From positions 94,381-158,380 of the forward strand of contig CALQSB010000001.1 of assembly GCA_943333125.1 (NCBI GenBank): a stretch of DNA of 64,000 nucleotides, read 5' to 3'. Both the position numbers and the translations under genes were made by a program. Positions 8,801 to 17,187 of this stretch are shown in pieces. How positions within the stretch are numbered: the first letter of the stretch is position 1; each line of letters begins with the position of its first letter. The notes beneath the pieces were generated by a model. The model made no database searches. It saw nothing but the letters and a program-made list of their open reading frames with translations, and was not told where the DNA came from. The DNA comes from Chitinophaga pinensis. GTDB taxonomy: Bacteria > Bacteroidota > Bacteroidia > Chitinophagales > Chitinophagaceae.

Positions 8801-9370
8801 ATGGCAAATGATTTTTTAGACAGCGCGAAGAAACAACTTGAGTATTACAAAATGCTAGGAGAAAAAACATTTTCGCAGCTAACTGACGAACAACTTTTCA
8901 GACAATTAAATGAAGAAAGTAATAGTATTGCGACCATTGTAAAACATTTGTGGGGAAATATGCGTTCACGATGGACAGATTTTTTGACAACAGACGGAGA
9001 AAAAGAATGGCGACAAAGAGATGCTGAATTTGATAATGATATTGCTGACAGAGCTGAACTTTTAGAAAAATGGAATGAAGGTTGGACTTGTTTATTTAAC
9101 GCAATAAATTCATTGACAGAAAACGATTTGACAAAGGAAATATTTATACGTAATCAAGGACACACAATAACAGAAGCTATAAACCGTCAACTTGCTCATT
9201 ATCCCTATCACATTGGACAAATTGTGTTTATCGGAAAATTATTATGTAACGAAAATTGGACTTCACTTTCAATTCCAAAAGGAAACTCAAAAGAATATAA
9301 CGCTGACAAGTTTGCTAAACCAAAACACAAACAACATTTTACTGACGAGTATAAAAATGAAAAAAAATAA
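8801..9370 (+). CDS. DUF1572 family (DinB/YfiT-like) protein
   Basis: A 189-residue helical protein of the DUF1572 branch of the DinB-like superfamily: FLDSAKKQLEYYKMLGEKTF at the start, SNSIATIVKHLWGNMRSRWTDFL, and RQLAHYPYHIGQIVFIGKLL. In DinB-like four-helix proteins three histidines bind a divalent metal; candidates are the His of IVKHLWGN and the two of LAHYPYHIGQ. DinB/YfiT/bacillithiol-transferase relatives are thiol transferases or of unknown role, so the reaction here is open. It lies alone on the plus strand inside the repeat-bounded insert between thyA and folA. Confidence 0.8.
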   Translation: MANDFLDSAKKQLEYYKMLGEKTFSQLTDEQLFRQLNEESNSIATIVKHLWGNMRSRWTDFLTTDGEKEWRQRDAEFDNDIADRAELLEKWNEGWTCLFNAINSLTENDLTKEIFIRNQGHTITEAINRQLAHYPYHIGQIVFIGKLLCNENWTSLSIPKGNSKEYNADKFAKPKHKQHFTDEYKNEKK

Positions 9371-9377
9371 CTTACAA

Positions 9378-9755
9378 CTATTTTAATTTAAATTGATTCT
9401 TTTTCGCCGTAGAAATGCTTGATGAGAATATGGCAATAAGTTGATTTACTTCCAAGAGTACGTTTTGTAATTTTTCATTTGTTATTATCGGCTTCTCTTT
9501 AATAATACGCAGGTTTATTCTTGTTTCTCTCAATTCTTTTAATGCAATTTTCATTTTATGAATAAAGTCAGCACGGCTTTCCGCTGCTTGAGCTTCGCCA
9601 TATAATAGGGCAGGAGCGGTGCCACTTTTTGATAACTGATATTCAAGATTATTGGCTGAACGAGAATTCGGTAGTAAATCACAAATCTCCAAACATGAAC
9701 AAGCCAATTTAACCAGCCTATCTTCAAGATTATATTTTAGAATAGTTTTTTCCAT
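9378..9755 (-). CDS. Four-helix bundle protein (23S rRNA intervening-sequence protein / S23 family)
   Basis: A 125-residue small helical protein resembling the family first described from intervening sequences in 23S rRNA genes: EDRLVKLACSCLEICDLLP, the central QLSKSGTAPALLYGEAQAAESRADFIHKM block (typical QL-R/K-S-x-x-S-x-x-x-N-x-x-E-A) and a terminal IAIFSSSISTAKK. The ATG at 9755 is preferred; the TTG at 9761 lies inside a TTTCTTTG -7-like box. Molecular function is unknown; relatives occur as accessory proteins of diversity-generating retroelements. There is no rRNA gene near, so this is a free-standing copy. It converges on the DUF1572 gene with 7 bp between stops. Confidence 0.8.
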   Translation of the reverse strand: MEKTILKYNLEDRLVKLACSCLEICDLLPNSRSANNLEYQLSKSGTAPALLYGEAQAAESRADFIHKMKIALKELRETRINLRIIKEKPIITNEKLQNVLLEVNQLIAIFSSSISTAKKNQFKLK

Positions 9756-9855
9756 AAACAAAGAAATTACTGTTTTAAAATTCTACAAAGGATTAAATAC
9801 TAATTTTCATTAAGAATAAAACGACTATTCGATGAGAAAAATCCCTCGGTTTTAC

Positions 9856-9880
9856 ATTGGATATTTTACATTTTACATTT
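9856..9880. repeat. Right arm of 25-bp perfect inverted repeat
   Basis: Starts ATTGGATATTTTACATTTTA and ends CATTT. It is the exact reverse complement of 8448-8472 and ends 39 bp before the folA start codon. A third TTTTACA unit follows it, so this end carries a longer tract. Confidence 0.9.
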
Positions 9881-9908
9881 TACATTTAATATTTAATCCA
9901 TTACTCTC

Positions 9909-9916
9909 TAAATTTG
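9909..9916 (+). promoter_or_regulatory. -7 box of folA promoter, very short leader
   Basis: TAAATTTG matches TAnnTTTG and lies only 3 nt before the folA ATG at 9920, so the transcript would be leaderless or nearly so. No -33 TTG is evident at 19-21 nt upstream. Confidence 0.5.
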
Positions 9917-9919
9917 CTC

Positions 9920-10408
9920 ATGATTTCACTCGTCGTCGCCGCCTCCACCAACAACGCCATTGGTAAAAACAACCAACTGCTCTGGCATTTGCCTAATGAT
10001 TTGAAGTTTTTTAAAAATACTACCTGGGGTGGTGTAGTGATCATGGGCAGAAAAACTTTTGAGTCTGTAAATAAACCATTGCCCGGAAGATTGAATATCG
10101 TGATTACATCAAATAAAGATTGGGCTGCAGAAAATGTGATAACTGCAAATAGTTTGGAAGATGCGCTGGAAAAAGCCACGGCCGCCCATTACAAAGAAAT
10201 ATTTATCATCGGTGGCGGAGAGATTTACAGACAAAGTCTTGCGATAGCTAATAGAATTTATTTAACCAGAGTTCATACCCAAATAGACGGTGATACTTTT
10301 TTTCCAGAATTAAATTCAGCGGAATGGAAACTGGAATCCGCCAATGAATGTAAATCAGATGAGAAAAATGCTTTTGATCATACGATTGAGGTGTGGGACA
10401 AAATTTGA
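9920..10408 (+). CDS. folA: Dihydrofolate reductase
   Basis: A 162-residue enzyme that reduces dihydrofolate to tetrahydrofolate with NADPH, recycling the product of ThyA. Visible features are MISLVVAASTNNAIGKNNQL, the substrate-binding WHLPNDLKFFK with Asp27 as catalytic acid, GRKTFESV for NADPH binding, and IIGGGEIYRQSL near residue 95. The ATG at 9920 gives the normal DHFR start; two codons upstream in frame begin with TTG inside the -7 box and are rejected. It is detached from thyA by the repeat-bounded insert. Confidence 0.97.
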   Translation: MISLVVAASTNNAIGKNNQLLWHLPNDLKFFKNTTWGGVVIMGRKTFESVNKPLPGRLNIVITSNKDWAAENVITANSLEDALEKATAAHYKEIFIIGGGEIYRQSLAIANRIYLTRVHTQIDGDTFFPELNSAEWKLESANECKSDEKNAFDHTIEVWDKI

Positions 10409-10465
10409 CAATTAGATGCCGACGAAGGTCTTTGACCGAGTCTTTAAAAGTAAATGGTTTTAAAG

Positions 10466-10525
10466 GTTTAATTAGTTCAAAAGGTTCAACATGTCCCGAT
10501 CACCAACCTATTGAACTAATTAAAC
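10466..10525. repeat. 15-bp inverted repeat of the GGTTCAA phrase family
   Basis: GTTTAATTAGTTCAA at 10466-10480 is the exact reverse complement of 10511-10525, with a 30-nt spacer. Further GTTCAAAAGGTTCAA-type units overlap each arm. Related phrases occur at 22496-22575 and 44888-44935. No T-run follows, so it does not look like a terminator of folA. Confidence 0.75.
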
Positions 10526-10572
10526 ATTTTGAACCTTTTGAACAAAAAAACACAAATAATATAACGCCATTG

Positions 10573-10604
10573 CCTTCCCCCCTTCGGGGGAAATGAAGGG
10601 GGCT
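10573..10604. repeat. C-rich dispersed repeat (family A), copy containing a start codon
   Basis: CCTTCCCCCCTTCGGGGG followed by AAATGAAGGGGGCT. The ATG at 10593 inside it is the only good start for the downstream methyltransferase gene. Confidence 0.8.
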
Positions 10605-11417
10605 GCCAAACAAAATTTATTGTATTCCAAATTCACCATAGCTAAAAAGTATCTCCAATACCTGCTGACTTCTTCTAATGGAAAAGGCCACGGCATGCAT
10701 TCGCCTTTTGTTTTTGATTTTATTGTAAATGTGTTGAATGATAAAACAGCACATTCAGAATATAAAAAAATCGAACACATCCGTAAGGAGTTATTGAAAA
10801 ACAAAAACACAATTGAAGTAGAAGATTTCGGAGCGGGCTCGGGTATAATCAAAACCAATATTCGGCGAATTGATAAAATTGCAGCTTCATCTTTGAAGTC
10901 AAAAAAATATGCACAGCTTTTATATCGGGTAGTAAAATATTACCAACCCAAACAAATCGTTGAGATAGGAACTTCATTTGGAATTACCACTTCTTATCTG
11001 GCAACAGCCAATCTTGATTCAACTGTTTTTACACATGAAGGGGCGCCACAAATCGCTGATATTGCTACAGAAACATTCAGGAAATTATCTTTATCTAATG
11101 TCCAATTAAAAAAAGGTGATTTCGCCATAAGTTTACCGGCTACAATTTCGGCAATGAACACTATTGATTTTGCATTTATAGATGGCAATCATCGAAAAAA
11201 ACCGACATGGGAATATTTTGAATTATTATTGACTAAATCAAATGAAAATTCAATATTTATATTTGATGATATTCACTGGAGTATAGAAATGGAGCAGGTT
11301 TGGAAGGAAATCACCCTACATCCTGCTGTAACTTTAAGTATTGATTTGTTTTTCATTGGAATTGTTTTTTTCAAAAAAGACTTCAAAGTAACACAGCATT
11401 TTAGCGTACAATTTTAA
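10593..11417 (+). CDS. Class I SAM-dependent methyltransferase
   Basis: A 274-residue protein. The front part (KKYLQYLLTSSNGKGHGMHSPFVFDF) is a form I know from Bacteroidota methyltransferases annotated as O-methyltransferases. The SAM-binding motif is KQIVEIGTSFGITTSYLA around residues 115-135, followed by IDFAFIDGNHRKKPTWEYFE and SIFIFDDIHWS, as in the Methyltransf_24 class. Substrate unknown. The ATG at 10593 lies in a C-rich repeat, so the first residues (MKGAAKQ) are repeat-derived or the true start is a downstream TTG; the conserved block starts about 15 residues in. Confidence 0.75.
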   Translation: MKGAAKQNLLYSKFTIAKKYLQYLLTSSNGKGHGMHSPFVFDFIVNVLNDKTAHSEYKKIEHIRKELLKNKNTIEVEDFGAGSGIIKTNIRRIDKIAASSLKSKKYAQLLYRVVKYYQPKQIVEIGTSFGITTSYLATANLDSTVFTHEGAPQIADIATETFRKLSLSNVQLKKGDFAISLPATISAMNTIDFAFIDGNHRKKPTWEYFELLLTKSNENSIFIFDDIHWSIEMEQVWKEITLHPAVTLSIDLFFIGIVFFKKDFKVTQHFSVQF

Positions 11418-11449
11418 TTTTTCATAACTTCGGCGCAATTTATAATACT

Positions 11450-12568
11450 ATGATCATTGGTCTACTCAAAGAACCTGCTTTCGAAACTCGTACATCATTG
11501 CTTCCCGAACATGCTATCTTATTAAAAAAGATGAATGTTGAATTGATTATTGAATCCGGAGCCGGAGAAAAAGCATTTGCATCAGATGAAAAATATAAGG
11601 CAGAAGGAGCTACTGTGGGCAACAGGCAAGAAGTCTTAGAAAAAGCAACTGTTATTTTATCTATAAATACACTCTCTGAATCTGATGTACAATCTGCAAA
11701 AGGTAAAGTTTTGATTGGTTTCTTTCAATCTTTAGTGAATGCAAAATTGATTTCAAGCTGGGCTCAACAAAATTGCGTGGTGTTCAGTATGGATATGTTG
11801 CCTCGTACAACACGTGCACAAAGTATGGATGTGTTAAGCAGTCAGGCTAATATAGCCGGGTATAAGGCGGTGTTACTGGCAGCAAATTTATATCCCAAAT
11901 ATTTTCCAATGTTTATGACAGCGGCAGGAAGTATTCCTCCGGCTAAAATTCTAATATTAGGAGCAGGTGTTGCCGGACTTCAGGCTATTGCCACTTCAAA
12001 AAGATTGGGTGCTGTAATTGAGGTTTTTGATACCCGGCCTGCAGTAAAAGAAGAGGTAATGAGTTTGGGTGCGAAATTCATAGAAGTGGAAGGTGCTGCA
12101 GATGCGTCTAAAGCTGGGGGTTATGCTGTTGAACAATCAGAAGAATTTCAGCAAAGACAAAAAGCAAAAATTGCAGAAAGTGTGGCTAAGGCTGATATCA
12201 TCATTACAACTGCACAAATTCCCGGTAGAAAAGCACCGATATTGATTACAAAAGATATGATTGATAAAATGAAAAGCGGTTCTGTAATTATTGATCTGGC
12301 TGCTGTAACAGGCGGTAATACTGAATATACAAAAGATGACGAAACCGTTTTTGTAAATGGAGTGATGATTGTTGGTAATTCTAAATTACCAGGATCAATG
12401 CCCAGCGATGCAAGTAAATTGTACGGGAAAAATATCCTCAACTTTCTTCAGTTGATTGTAAGTAAAGATGGTCAGCTGAATTTGAATTTTGAAGATGATC
12501 TGGTGCTTGGAACTTGTGTAGCGAAAGAAGGAACTGTGAGTAATGAGAGAGTGAAAAGTATAATTTGA
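11450..12568 (+). CDS. pntAA: NAD(P) transhydrogenase subunit alpha part 1 (PntAA)
   Basis: A 372-residue NAD(H)-binding, peripheral dI component of proton-translocating transhydrogenase. The N-terminal AlaDh/PNT domain starts MIIGLLKEPAFETRTSLLPE. The Rossmann motif GAGVAGLQAIATSKRLGAVI (about residue 169) ends in the acidic EVFDTRP, as expected for NAD specificity. It lacks the membrane part found at the C-terminus of fused PntA, which is supplied by the next gene. A TAACTTCG box about 20 nt upstream of the start is a plausible -7 element. The stop is followed at once by GCTGGATAA-type repeats. Confidence 0.95.
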   Translation: MIIGLLKEPAFETRTSLLPEHAILLKKMNVELIIESGAGEKAFASDEKYKAEGATVGNRQEVLEKATVILSINTLSESDVQSAKGKVLIGFFQSLVNAKLISSWAQQNCVVFSMDMLPRTTRAQSMDVLSSQANIAGYKAVLLAANLYPKYFPMFMTAAGSIPPAKILILGAGVAGLQAIATSKRLGAVIEVFDTRPAVKEEVMSLGAKFIEVEGAADASKAGGYAVEQSEEFQQRQKAKIAESVAKADIIITTAQIPGRKAPILITKDMIDKMKSGSVIIDLAAVTGGNTEYTKDDETVFVNGVMIVGNSKLPGSMPSDASKLYGKNILNFLQLIVSKDGQLNLNFEDDLVLGTCVAKEGTVSNERVKSII

Positions 12569-12569
12569 T

Positions 12570-12610
12570 AAAGCTGGATAAGCTGGATACTGAATACTAG
12601 ATACTGGATA
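12570..12610. repeat. GCTGGATA/ACTAGATACTGGATA dispersed phrase, copy 1
   Basis: AAAGCTGGATAAGCTGGATA followed by CTGAATACTAGATACTGGATA, directly after the pntAA stop. Related tracts lie at 18369, 24579 and 45488. Confidence 0.75.
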
Positions 12611-12619
12611 ACACCAAAC

Positions 12620-12648
12620 AACTTCCCCCTTGGGGGATTGAGGGGGCT
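12620..12648. repeat. C-rich dispersed repeat (family A), copy between pntAA and pntAB
   Basis: AACTTCCCCCTTGGGGG followed by ATTGAGGGGGCT; contains the 12-bp palindrome CCCCCTTGGGGG. It lies inside the pnt operon, so the transcript should carry it as a hairpin between the two cistrons. Confidence 0.9.
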
Positions 12649-12674
12649 TTAAAACAATAAACACTAAACATATT

Positions 12675-12992
12675 ATGAACCAAATTTTAAACTTCATTAC
12701 AGTAAACCAGGAAATCATATACATCGTTGTGCTGATGATATTTGTAGGAATTGAAGTGATTGGAAGAGTGCCGAGTGTTTTACATACGCCATTGATGAGT
12801 GGAGCCAACGCTATTCATGGTGTGGTTATTATTGGTGCTATCATTGTTATGGGGAAAGCAGAAGCCGATAATCACCTTGCCTTGATTTTAGGTTTTCTTG
12901 CCGTTGTATTGGGTATGATAAATGTGATGGGTGGATTTGTAGTCACCGACAGAATGTTAGAAATGTTCAAAAAGAAAAAATCAAATCATTAG
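12675..12992 (+). CDS. pntAB: NAD(P) transhydrogenase subunit alpha part 2 (PntAB)
   Basis: A 105-residue membrane protein forming part of the proton-conducting dII domain. About three transmembrane segments are visible (IIYIVVLMIFVGIEVIG; AIHGVVIIGAIIVMG; LALILGFLAVVLGMINVMGG) with the typical VPSVLHTPLMSGANAIHG loop and the terminal GGFVVTDRMLEMFKKKK. The normal length for the split form is about 100 residues. It is 106 bp behind pntAA, with repeats in the gap, and 70 bp ahead of pntB. Confidence 0.93.
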   Translation: MNQILNFITVNQEIIYIVVLMIFVGIEVIGRVPSVLHTPLMSGANAIHGVVIIGAIIVMGKAEADNHLALILGFLAVVLGMINVMGGFVVTDRMLEMFKKKKSNH

Positions 12993-13062
12993 AGTTTATT
13001 TAATTCAAGCGCTTTGAAATAGATTTGTTATTAATAAATAATCATTAGAAAGAAACCAATAC

Positions 13063-14490
13063 ATGAGCCAAAACATACTTACCCTTTGTTACTTAATTGG
13101 GTCTATTACATTCATACTCGGACTCAAGATGTTGTCCAATCCTGCCAGTGCAAGAAAAGGAAATTTACTTGCCGGAGCAGGGATGGCCATTGCTATTTTG
13201 GGCACTATTTTTTTATATAAAGATGTAGAGACCGGCGAATATCTTCACAATTATGAATGGATATTTGGAGCCTTGTTGATTGGTGGAATTGTGGGAACAT
13301 TAGCGGCAAAGAAAGTTAAAATGACTTCCATGCCAGAAATGGTGAGTTTGTTTAATGGAATGGGAGGCGCTTGTGCGGCACTAATTTCTATTGAAGAATT
13401 CAATCATTTAAGTAAAGAAATTCAGACTAATCCTAATCCTGATTATATTCATTTCATACAACCCACAGTTTTAATAATTGTGGTTGGATTAATTATTGGG
13501 TCGGTTTCATTTGCCGGAAGTATGATTGCCTGGGGTAAATTAAATGGTAAAGTAAAAGATTTCAGTTTTACCGGACAGAATATATTGAATCTTCTGGTGT
13601 TGGCTTCAGCGATCGGATTAGCCGGGTATTTAGTCATGCATCCTGCGCACAGCATGATGTTATATATCATCTTAGGTTTATCCTTGATTTATGGCATTTT
13701 CTTTGTGATGCCTATTGGCGGTGCGGATATGCCTGTAGTGATTTCTTTGCTGAATTCATTTACGGGTGTGGCTGCAGCTTGTGGCGGTTTTCTTTATAAT
13801 AATGAAGTAATGCTTACCGGTGGAATACTTGTAGGCGCGGCAGGAACACTCCTCACTATTCTCATGTGTAAAGCCATGAATCGCTCACTTAAAAATGTTT
13901 TAATTGGATCGTTTGGAGGTAATGCCGCTAAAGTGTCTGGCGAATCTTCAGACTTTGGACATTACAAAGAAATAAGTTTGAGTGATACGGCAATGATTAT
14001 GAGTTATGCAAATAAAGTGATGATTGTTCCCGGCTATGGCTTAGCGGTAGCTCAGGCTCAGCATATTTGTCATGAGCTCGAAAAAATACTCACCGAAAAA
14101 GGAGTCGAGGTTAAATATGCCATTCATCCTGTTGCAGGTCGCATGCCAGGACATATGAATGTCTTACTCGCAGAAGCCGATGTTAGTTATGATCATCTGC
14201 TGGAAATGGAAGATGCCAATGAAGAATTCCCAACTACTGATGTTGTATTGGTATTAGGGGCTAATGACGTAGTGAATCCTGCTGCAAAAACAGATCCTGC
14301 TTCACCAATTTATGGAATGCCGATTCTTGATGTTGAGCTGGCAAAAAATATAGTGGTAAATAAAAGAAGTATGAAGCCTGGTTATGCAGGAATTGAAAAT
14401 GAACTTTTCTTTAAACCAAAAACGTCTATGCTTTTTGGGGATGCTAAAAAAGTTTTACAGGATCTTTGTGCCGAAATAAAAAATATTTAA
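13063..14490 (+). CDS. pntB: NAD(P) transhydrogenase subunit beta
   Basis: A 475-residue membrane protein. About eight or nine transmembrane helices occupy residues 1-270, including KKVKMTSMPEMVSLFNGMGG and the GGADMPVVISLLNSFTGVAA signature. The C-terminal NADP(H)-binding dIII domain contains VPGYGLAVAQAQH, HPVAGRMPGHMNVLLAEA, LGANDVVNPAA and the terminal region with KRSMKPGYAGIENELFF. With pntAA and pntAB it couples hydride transfer from NADH to NADP+ to proton entry, supplying NADPH. Length is as expected. Confidence 0.96.
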   Translation: MSQNILTLCYLIGSITFILGLKMLSNPASARKGNLLAGAGMAIAILGTIFLYKDVETGEYLHNYEWIFGALLIGGIVGTLAAKKVKMTSMPEMVSLFNGMGGACAALISIEEFNHLSKEIQTNPNPDYIHFIQPTVLIIVVGLIIGSVSFAGSMIAWGKLNGKVKDFSFTGQNILNLLVLASAIGLAGYLVMHPAHSMMLYIILGLSLIYGIFFVMPIGGADMPVVISLLNSFTGVAAACGGFLYNNEVMLTGGILVGAAGTLLTILMCKAMNRSLKNVLIGSFGGNAAKVSGESSDFGHYKEISLSDTAMIMSYANKVMIVPGYGLAVAQAQHICHELEKILTEKGVEVKYAIHPVAGRMPGHMNVLLAEADVSYDHLLEMEDANEEFPTTDVVLVLGANDVVNPAAKTDPASPIYGMPILDVELAKNIVVNKRSMKPGYAGIENELFFKPKTSMLFGDAKKVLQDLCAEIKNI

Positions 14491-14552
14491 ATGAGTGGCG
14501 TTATTTAAATCTGATTGCACCTTCATTATTTTTAATAACGGGTAAATAATTT

Positions 14553-15926
14553 ATGGAACATCAGTTGCCACATTCTTTTCTCAGTTCCCTCGAAAAAAAT
14601 TCGGACTTTGATATGGATGCTTTTGTAGAGGCCCATGAAAAATATATTCCGGTAACTTCTGTTCGGTTTAATCCTCAAAAAAAAACATATCATACAATTG
14701 CGCTGAATATAGCCGAACAAATACCCTGGAGCTCAGCAGGTTTTTATTTAACGGAACGCCCTTCTTTTACTCTTGATCCCTTAATTCATGCAGGAGCTTA
14801 TTATGTTCAGGAAGCCAGCAGTATGTTTCTGGAAGAAGTGTTAAATCAAACGGTAGATTTAAATGTGTCATTAAAAGTTCTTGATTTATGTGCAGCTCCT
14901 GGAGGAAAATCTACATTAATACAATCTCTGATTTCCCGCAACAGTTTGCTGGTAAGTAATGAAGTGATTAAGACGAGAGTAAATATTCTTTCAGAAAATA
15001 TTACAAAATGGGGCGCTTCAAATGTGGTGGTTACCAATAATGACCCTTCCGATTTTAAAAAATTACCGGAATATTTTGATTTGATTGTTGTTGATGCGCC
15101 TTGCAGTGGCAGTGGGCTTTTCAGAAAAGATCCTGATGCTATTGACCACTGGAGTATCGATAATGTAAATCTATGCAGTCAGCGACAACAGCGCATTCTG
15201 GCCGATATCATTGATTCACTGAAGCCCGGAGGGACTTTGATTTACTCAACCTGTTCCTATTCGATCGAAGAAGATGAACAGATTTCAAACTGGCTAATAA
15301 AAACTGCAGATTTTATTTCTTTGAAAATTAATACCGATCCTCATTGGAACATCGTGGAATCAAAAATTGGGAATAGTTATGGTTACCGCTTCTATCCTGA
15401 TAAAATAAAAGGAGAAGGTTTTTTTATTTCAGCCTTCAGAAAATCCGGAGATTCCTCATCAGTAAAAAATGAGTTTTCAAAAATAAAAAATAAAAAATCA
15501 AATCTTCAACTTCTCAAATCATCAGCCTTCACTAAATGGATAATTGAAAATAATGAAATGGCTTTTTTGCAATGGAAAGATGATGTAATTGTTGTACCCG
15601 AAAGTATTCAATATGAACTGCCTGTATTACAATCAGTACTCTATATTAAGAAAGCAGGAGTAAATATTGGAAGTATGATCAGAGAGGAATTAATCCCATC
15701 GCATGAACTGGCAATGAGTACCTTAATCAGTAACAGTGTTCCATCCATAGAAGTAGATCTCGAAACGGCACTGAATTATTTAAGACATGAATCAATGAAC
15801 AAATCCTTTTCTCAATCTGGCTGGCTGTTATTGAAATATGGAGGGTTGCCACTTGGGTTTATAAAAGCAATGTCCAACAGGATAAACAATTATTATCCAC
15901 GCGAATGGCGCATTCTTAACAAGTAA
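14553..15926 (+). CDS. RsmB/RsmF family RNA m5C methyltransferase
   Basis: A 457-residue enzyme of the NOL1/NOP2/sun family. The SAM-binding motif is LDLCAAPGGKSTLIQSLI (about residue 112). The two cysteines of the m5C mechanism are in VDAPCSGSGLFRKDPDAI and STCSYSIEEDEQ. The C-terminal ~150 residues (QWKDDVIVVPESIQYELPVL, then AGVNIGSMIREELIPSHELA) fit the RsmF-type extra domains. The rRNA position methylated cannot be told from sequence alone. It stands alone, 62 bp after pntB. Confidence 0.88.
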   Translation: MEHQLPHSFLSSLEKNSDFDMDAFVEAHEKYIPVTSVRFNPQKKTYHTIALNIAEQIPWSSAGFYLTERPSFTLDPLIHAGAYYVQEASSMFLEEVLNQTVDLNVSLKVLDLCAAPGGKSTLIQSLISRNSLLVSNEVIKTRVNILSENITKWGASNVVVTNNDPSDFKKLPEYFDLIVVDAPCSGSGLFRKDPDAIDHWSIDNVNLCSQRQQRILADIIDSLKPGGTLIYSTCSYSIEEDEQISNWLIKTADFISLKINTDPHWNIVESKIGNSYGYRFYPDKIKGEGFFISAFRKSGDSSSVKNEFSKIKNKKSNLQLLKSSAFTKWIIENNEMAFLQWKDDVIVVPESIQYELPVLQSVLYIKKAGVNIGSMIREELIPSHELAMSTLISNSVPSIEVDLETALNYLRHESMNKSFSQSGWLLLKYGGLPLGFIKAMSNRINNYYPREWRILNK

Positions 15927-16042
15927 TAAATAATTTAACCAACTTATTTTCCCATATTTGCAATGGTATTTTTATCAGTGTATTATGATAATCGATTGTT
16001 TTAAAACAACAATTATTTTAATGACTTTAAAGTAAACAACAA

Positions 16043-17179
16043 ATGAAAAAACTTTTCTTTATCCTTTTGCTAACGCCTTTGCTTTCTTTTGCACAAAAAA
16101 CTTATACGGTTGGTCCAAAGGAAACGTTGTTTTCTATAGGAAGAGCTTTGAAAATTCATCCCCGCGAATTAGCCGAATACAATAATATTCCTTTTGAAGA
16201 TGGAGTGAAGGTGGGACAGGTATTAAAAATTCCGGCAGTAAAAAAAATGGCGCCATTGCCAGATGTGGCACCTGCAACTACCCCTGTTACTCTTAAAGAC
16301 CCCGTTGCCAAACCAGTATCAACCCCTGTCACAATAGCTCCTAAGCCTACAGCAGTACCTGTTACAGCAACAACTTCTAAGCCAATACCAGTAGCTGTTA
16401 CTAAGCCAACACCAACACCAACAACAGTTACGACAACTGCTGTCAAACCTGCTCCAGCAACCTCATCCGTTACTACAGTTCCCGTTAAACCAGCATCAGT
16501 AGTTAAGCCAACCGAAAAATCAGTTACTCCTGCAGGAATGCAACCCATCTATCATAAAGTACAAAAAAAAGAAACTCTTTTTCAAATTTCTCAAACAGAA
16601 AAAGTCAGCATCGACGATATAAAAAAATGGAATAAGTTAACTGTTGATGGAGTTAATGAAGGCGTTAATCTTATTGTGGGATATAAAAATCACACTACAG
16701 ATCCAATCGCCAAAAAAGAGACACCCATTAAACCTGCACCTCCTGTAGTTGCTGCTCCTACTGAAATTAAGCAGACTCCTGTAGTAACTTCAGTTGTAGT
16801 GGTAACGGAAAATGAAGCTAAGCCACAGCATTCTGGTTCTGTAATCATCAGAGATTTTCAGGGAGGTTATTTTAATACAGCCTATTCAAGTCAGAATTCC
16901 GGTAAATCATCATTGAAATCCGAAAACGGCACTGCTGCAGTCTTTAAAAGCACAAGCGGCTGGAATGATGGGAAATACTATTGCTTATATAATGCAGCTC
17001 CATCTGGAACAATTTTAAAAATCACCAACAAGGCCAATCAAAAAAGTATTTTTGCAAAAGTGCTGGATGTTATTCCTGATTTAAAACAAAATGATGGGCT
17101 GCTGATTAGATTAAGCAATGCTGCTGCAGATGAACTTGGAGCTAGTGCAGAAACCTTTGACGTTATTTTAAGTTATTAA
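16043..17179 (+). CDS. LysM-domain secreted protein with C-terminal RlpA-like domain
   Basis: A 378-residue exported protein with a signal peptide ending LSFAQ. LysM 1 spans about residues 19-65 (YTVGPKETLFSIGRALKIHP, then VGQVLKIP), and LysM 2 about 167-212 (HKVQKKETLFQISQTEKVSI). Between them is a Thr/Pro/Val/Lys-rich low-complexity linker. The C-terminal ~110 residues (GYFNTAYSSQNSG, then GTILKITNKANQKSIFAKVLDVIPD) look like an RlpA-type double-psi beta-barrel. It should bind peptidoglycan in the periplasm; enzymatic activity is uncertain. The next gene (C1 peptidase) begins 8 bp later, so the two are probably co-transcribed. Confidence 0.85.
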   Translation: MKKLFFILLLTPLLSFAQKTYTVGPKETLFSIGRALKIHPRELAEYNNIPFEDGVKVGQVLKIPAVKKMAPLPDVAPATTPVTLKDPVAKPVSTPVTIAPKPTAVPVTATTSKPIPVAVTKPTPTPTTVTTTAVKPAPATSSVTTVPVKPASVVKPTEKSVTPAGMQPIYHKVQKKETLFQISQTEKVSIDDIKKWNKLTVDGVNEGVNLIVGYKNHTTDPIAKKETPIKPAPPVVAAPTEIKQTPVVTSVVVVTENEAKPQHSGSVIIRDFQGGYFNTAYSSQNSGKSSLKSENGTAAVFKSTSGWNDGKYYCLYNAAPSGTILKITNKANQKSIFAKVLDVIPDLKQNDGLLIRLSNAAADELGASAETFDVILSY

Positions 17180-17187
17180 TCAGTATT

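Noticed and set aside
8448-9880. Insertion sequence reading of the repeat-bounded thyA-folA insert
   Set aside because: Neither gene resembles a transposase or integrase and no target duplication was seen, so it is reported as a repeat-bounded insert and not as an IS element.
10393-10596. 67-codon plus-strand frame between folA and the methyltransferase
   Set aside because: It covers the GGTTCAA inverted repeat and the C-rich repeat; the predicted peptide merely reads those repeats.
12395-12808. 137-codon minus-strand frame across the pntAA-pntAB gap
   Set aside because: It spans repeats and the antisense of two clear genes; no family features.
16156-16548. 130-codon minus-strand frame opposite the LysM protein gene
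   Set aside because: It is the antisense reading of the Thr/Pro-rich linker and gives a low-complexity Val/Gly/Thr product; the sense gene has clear LysM domains.
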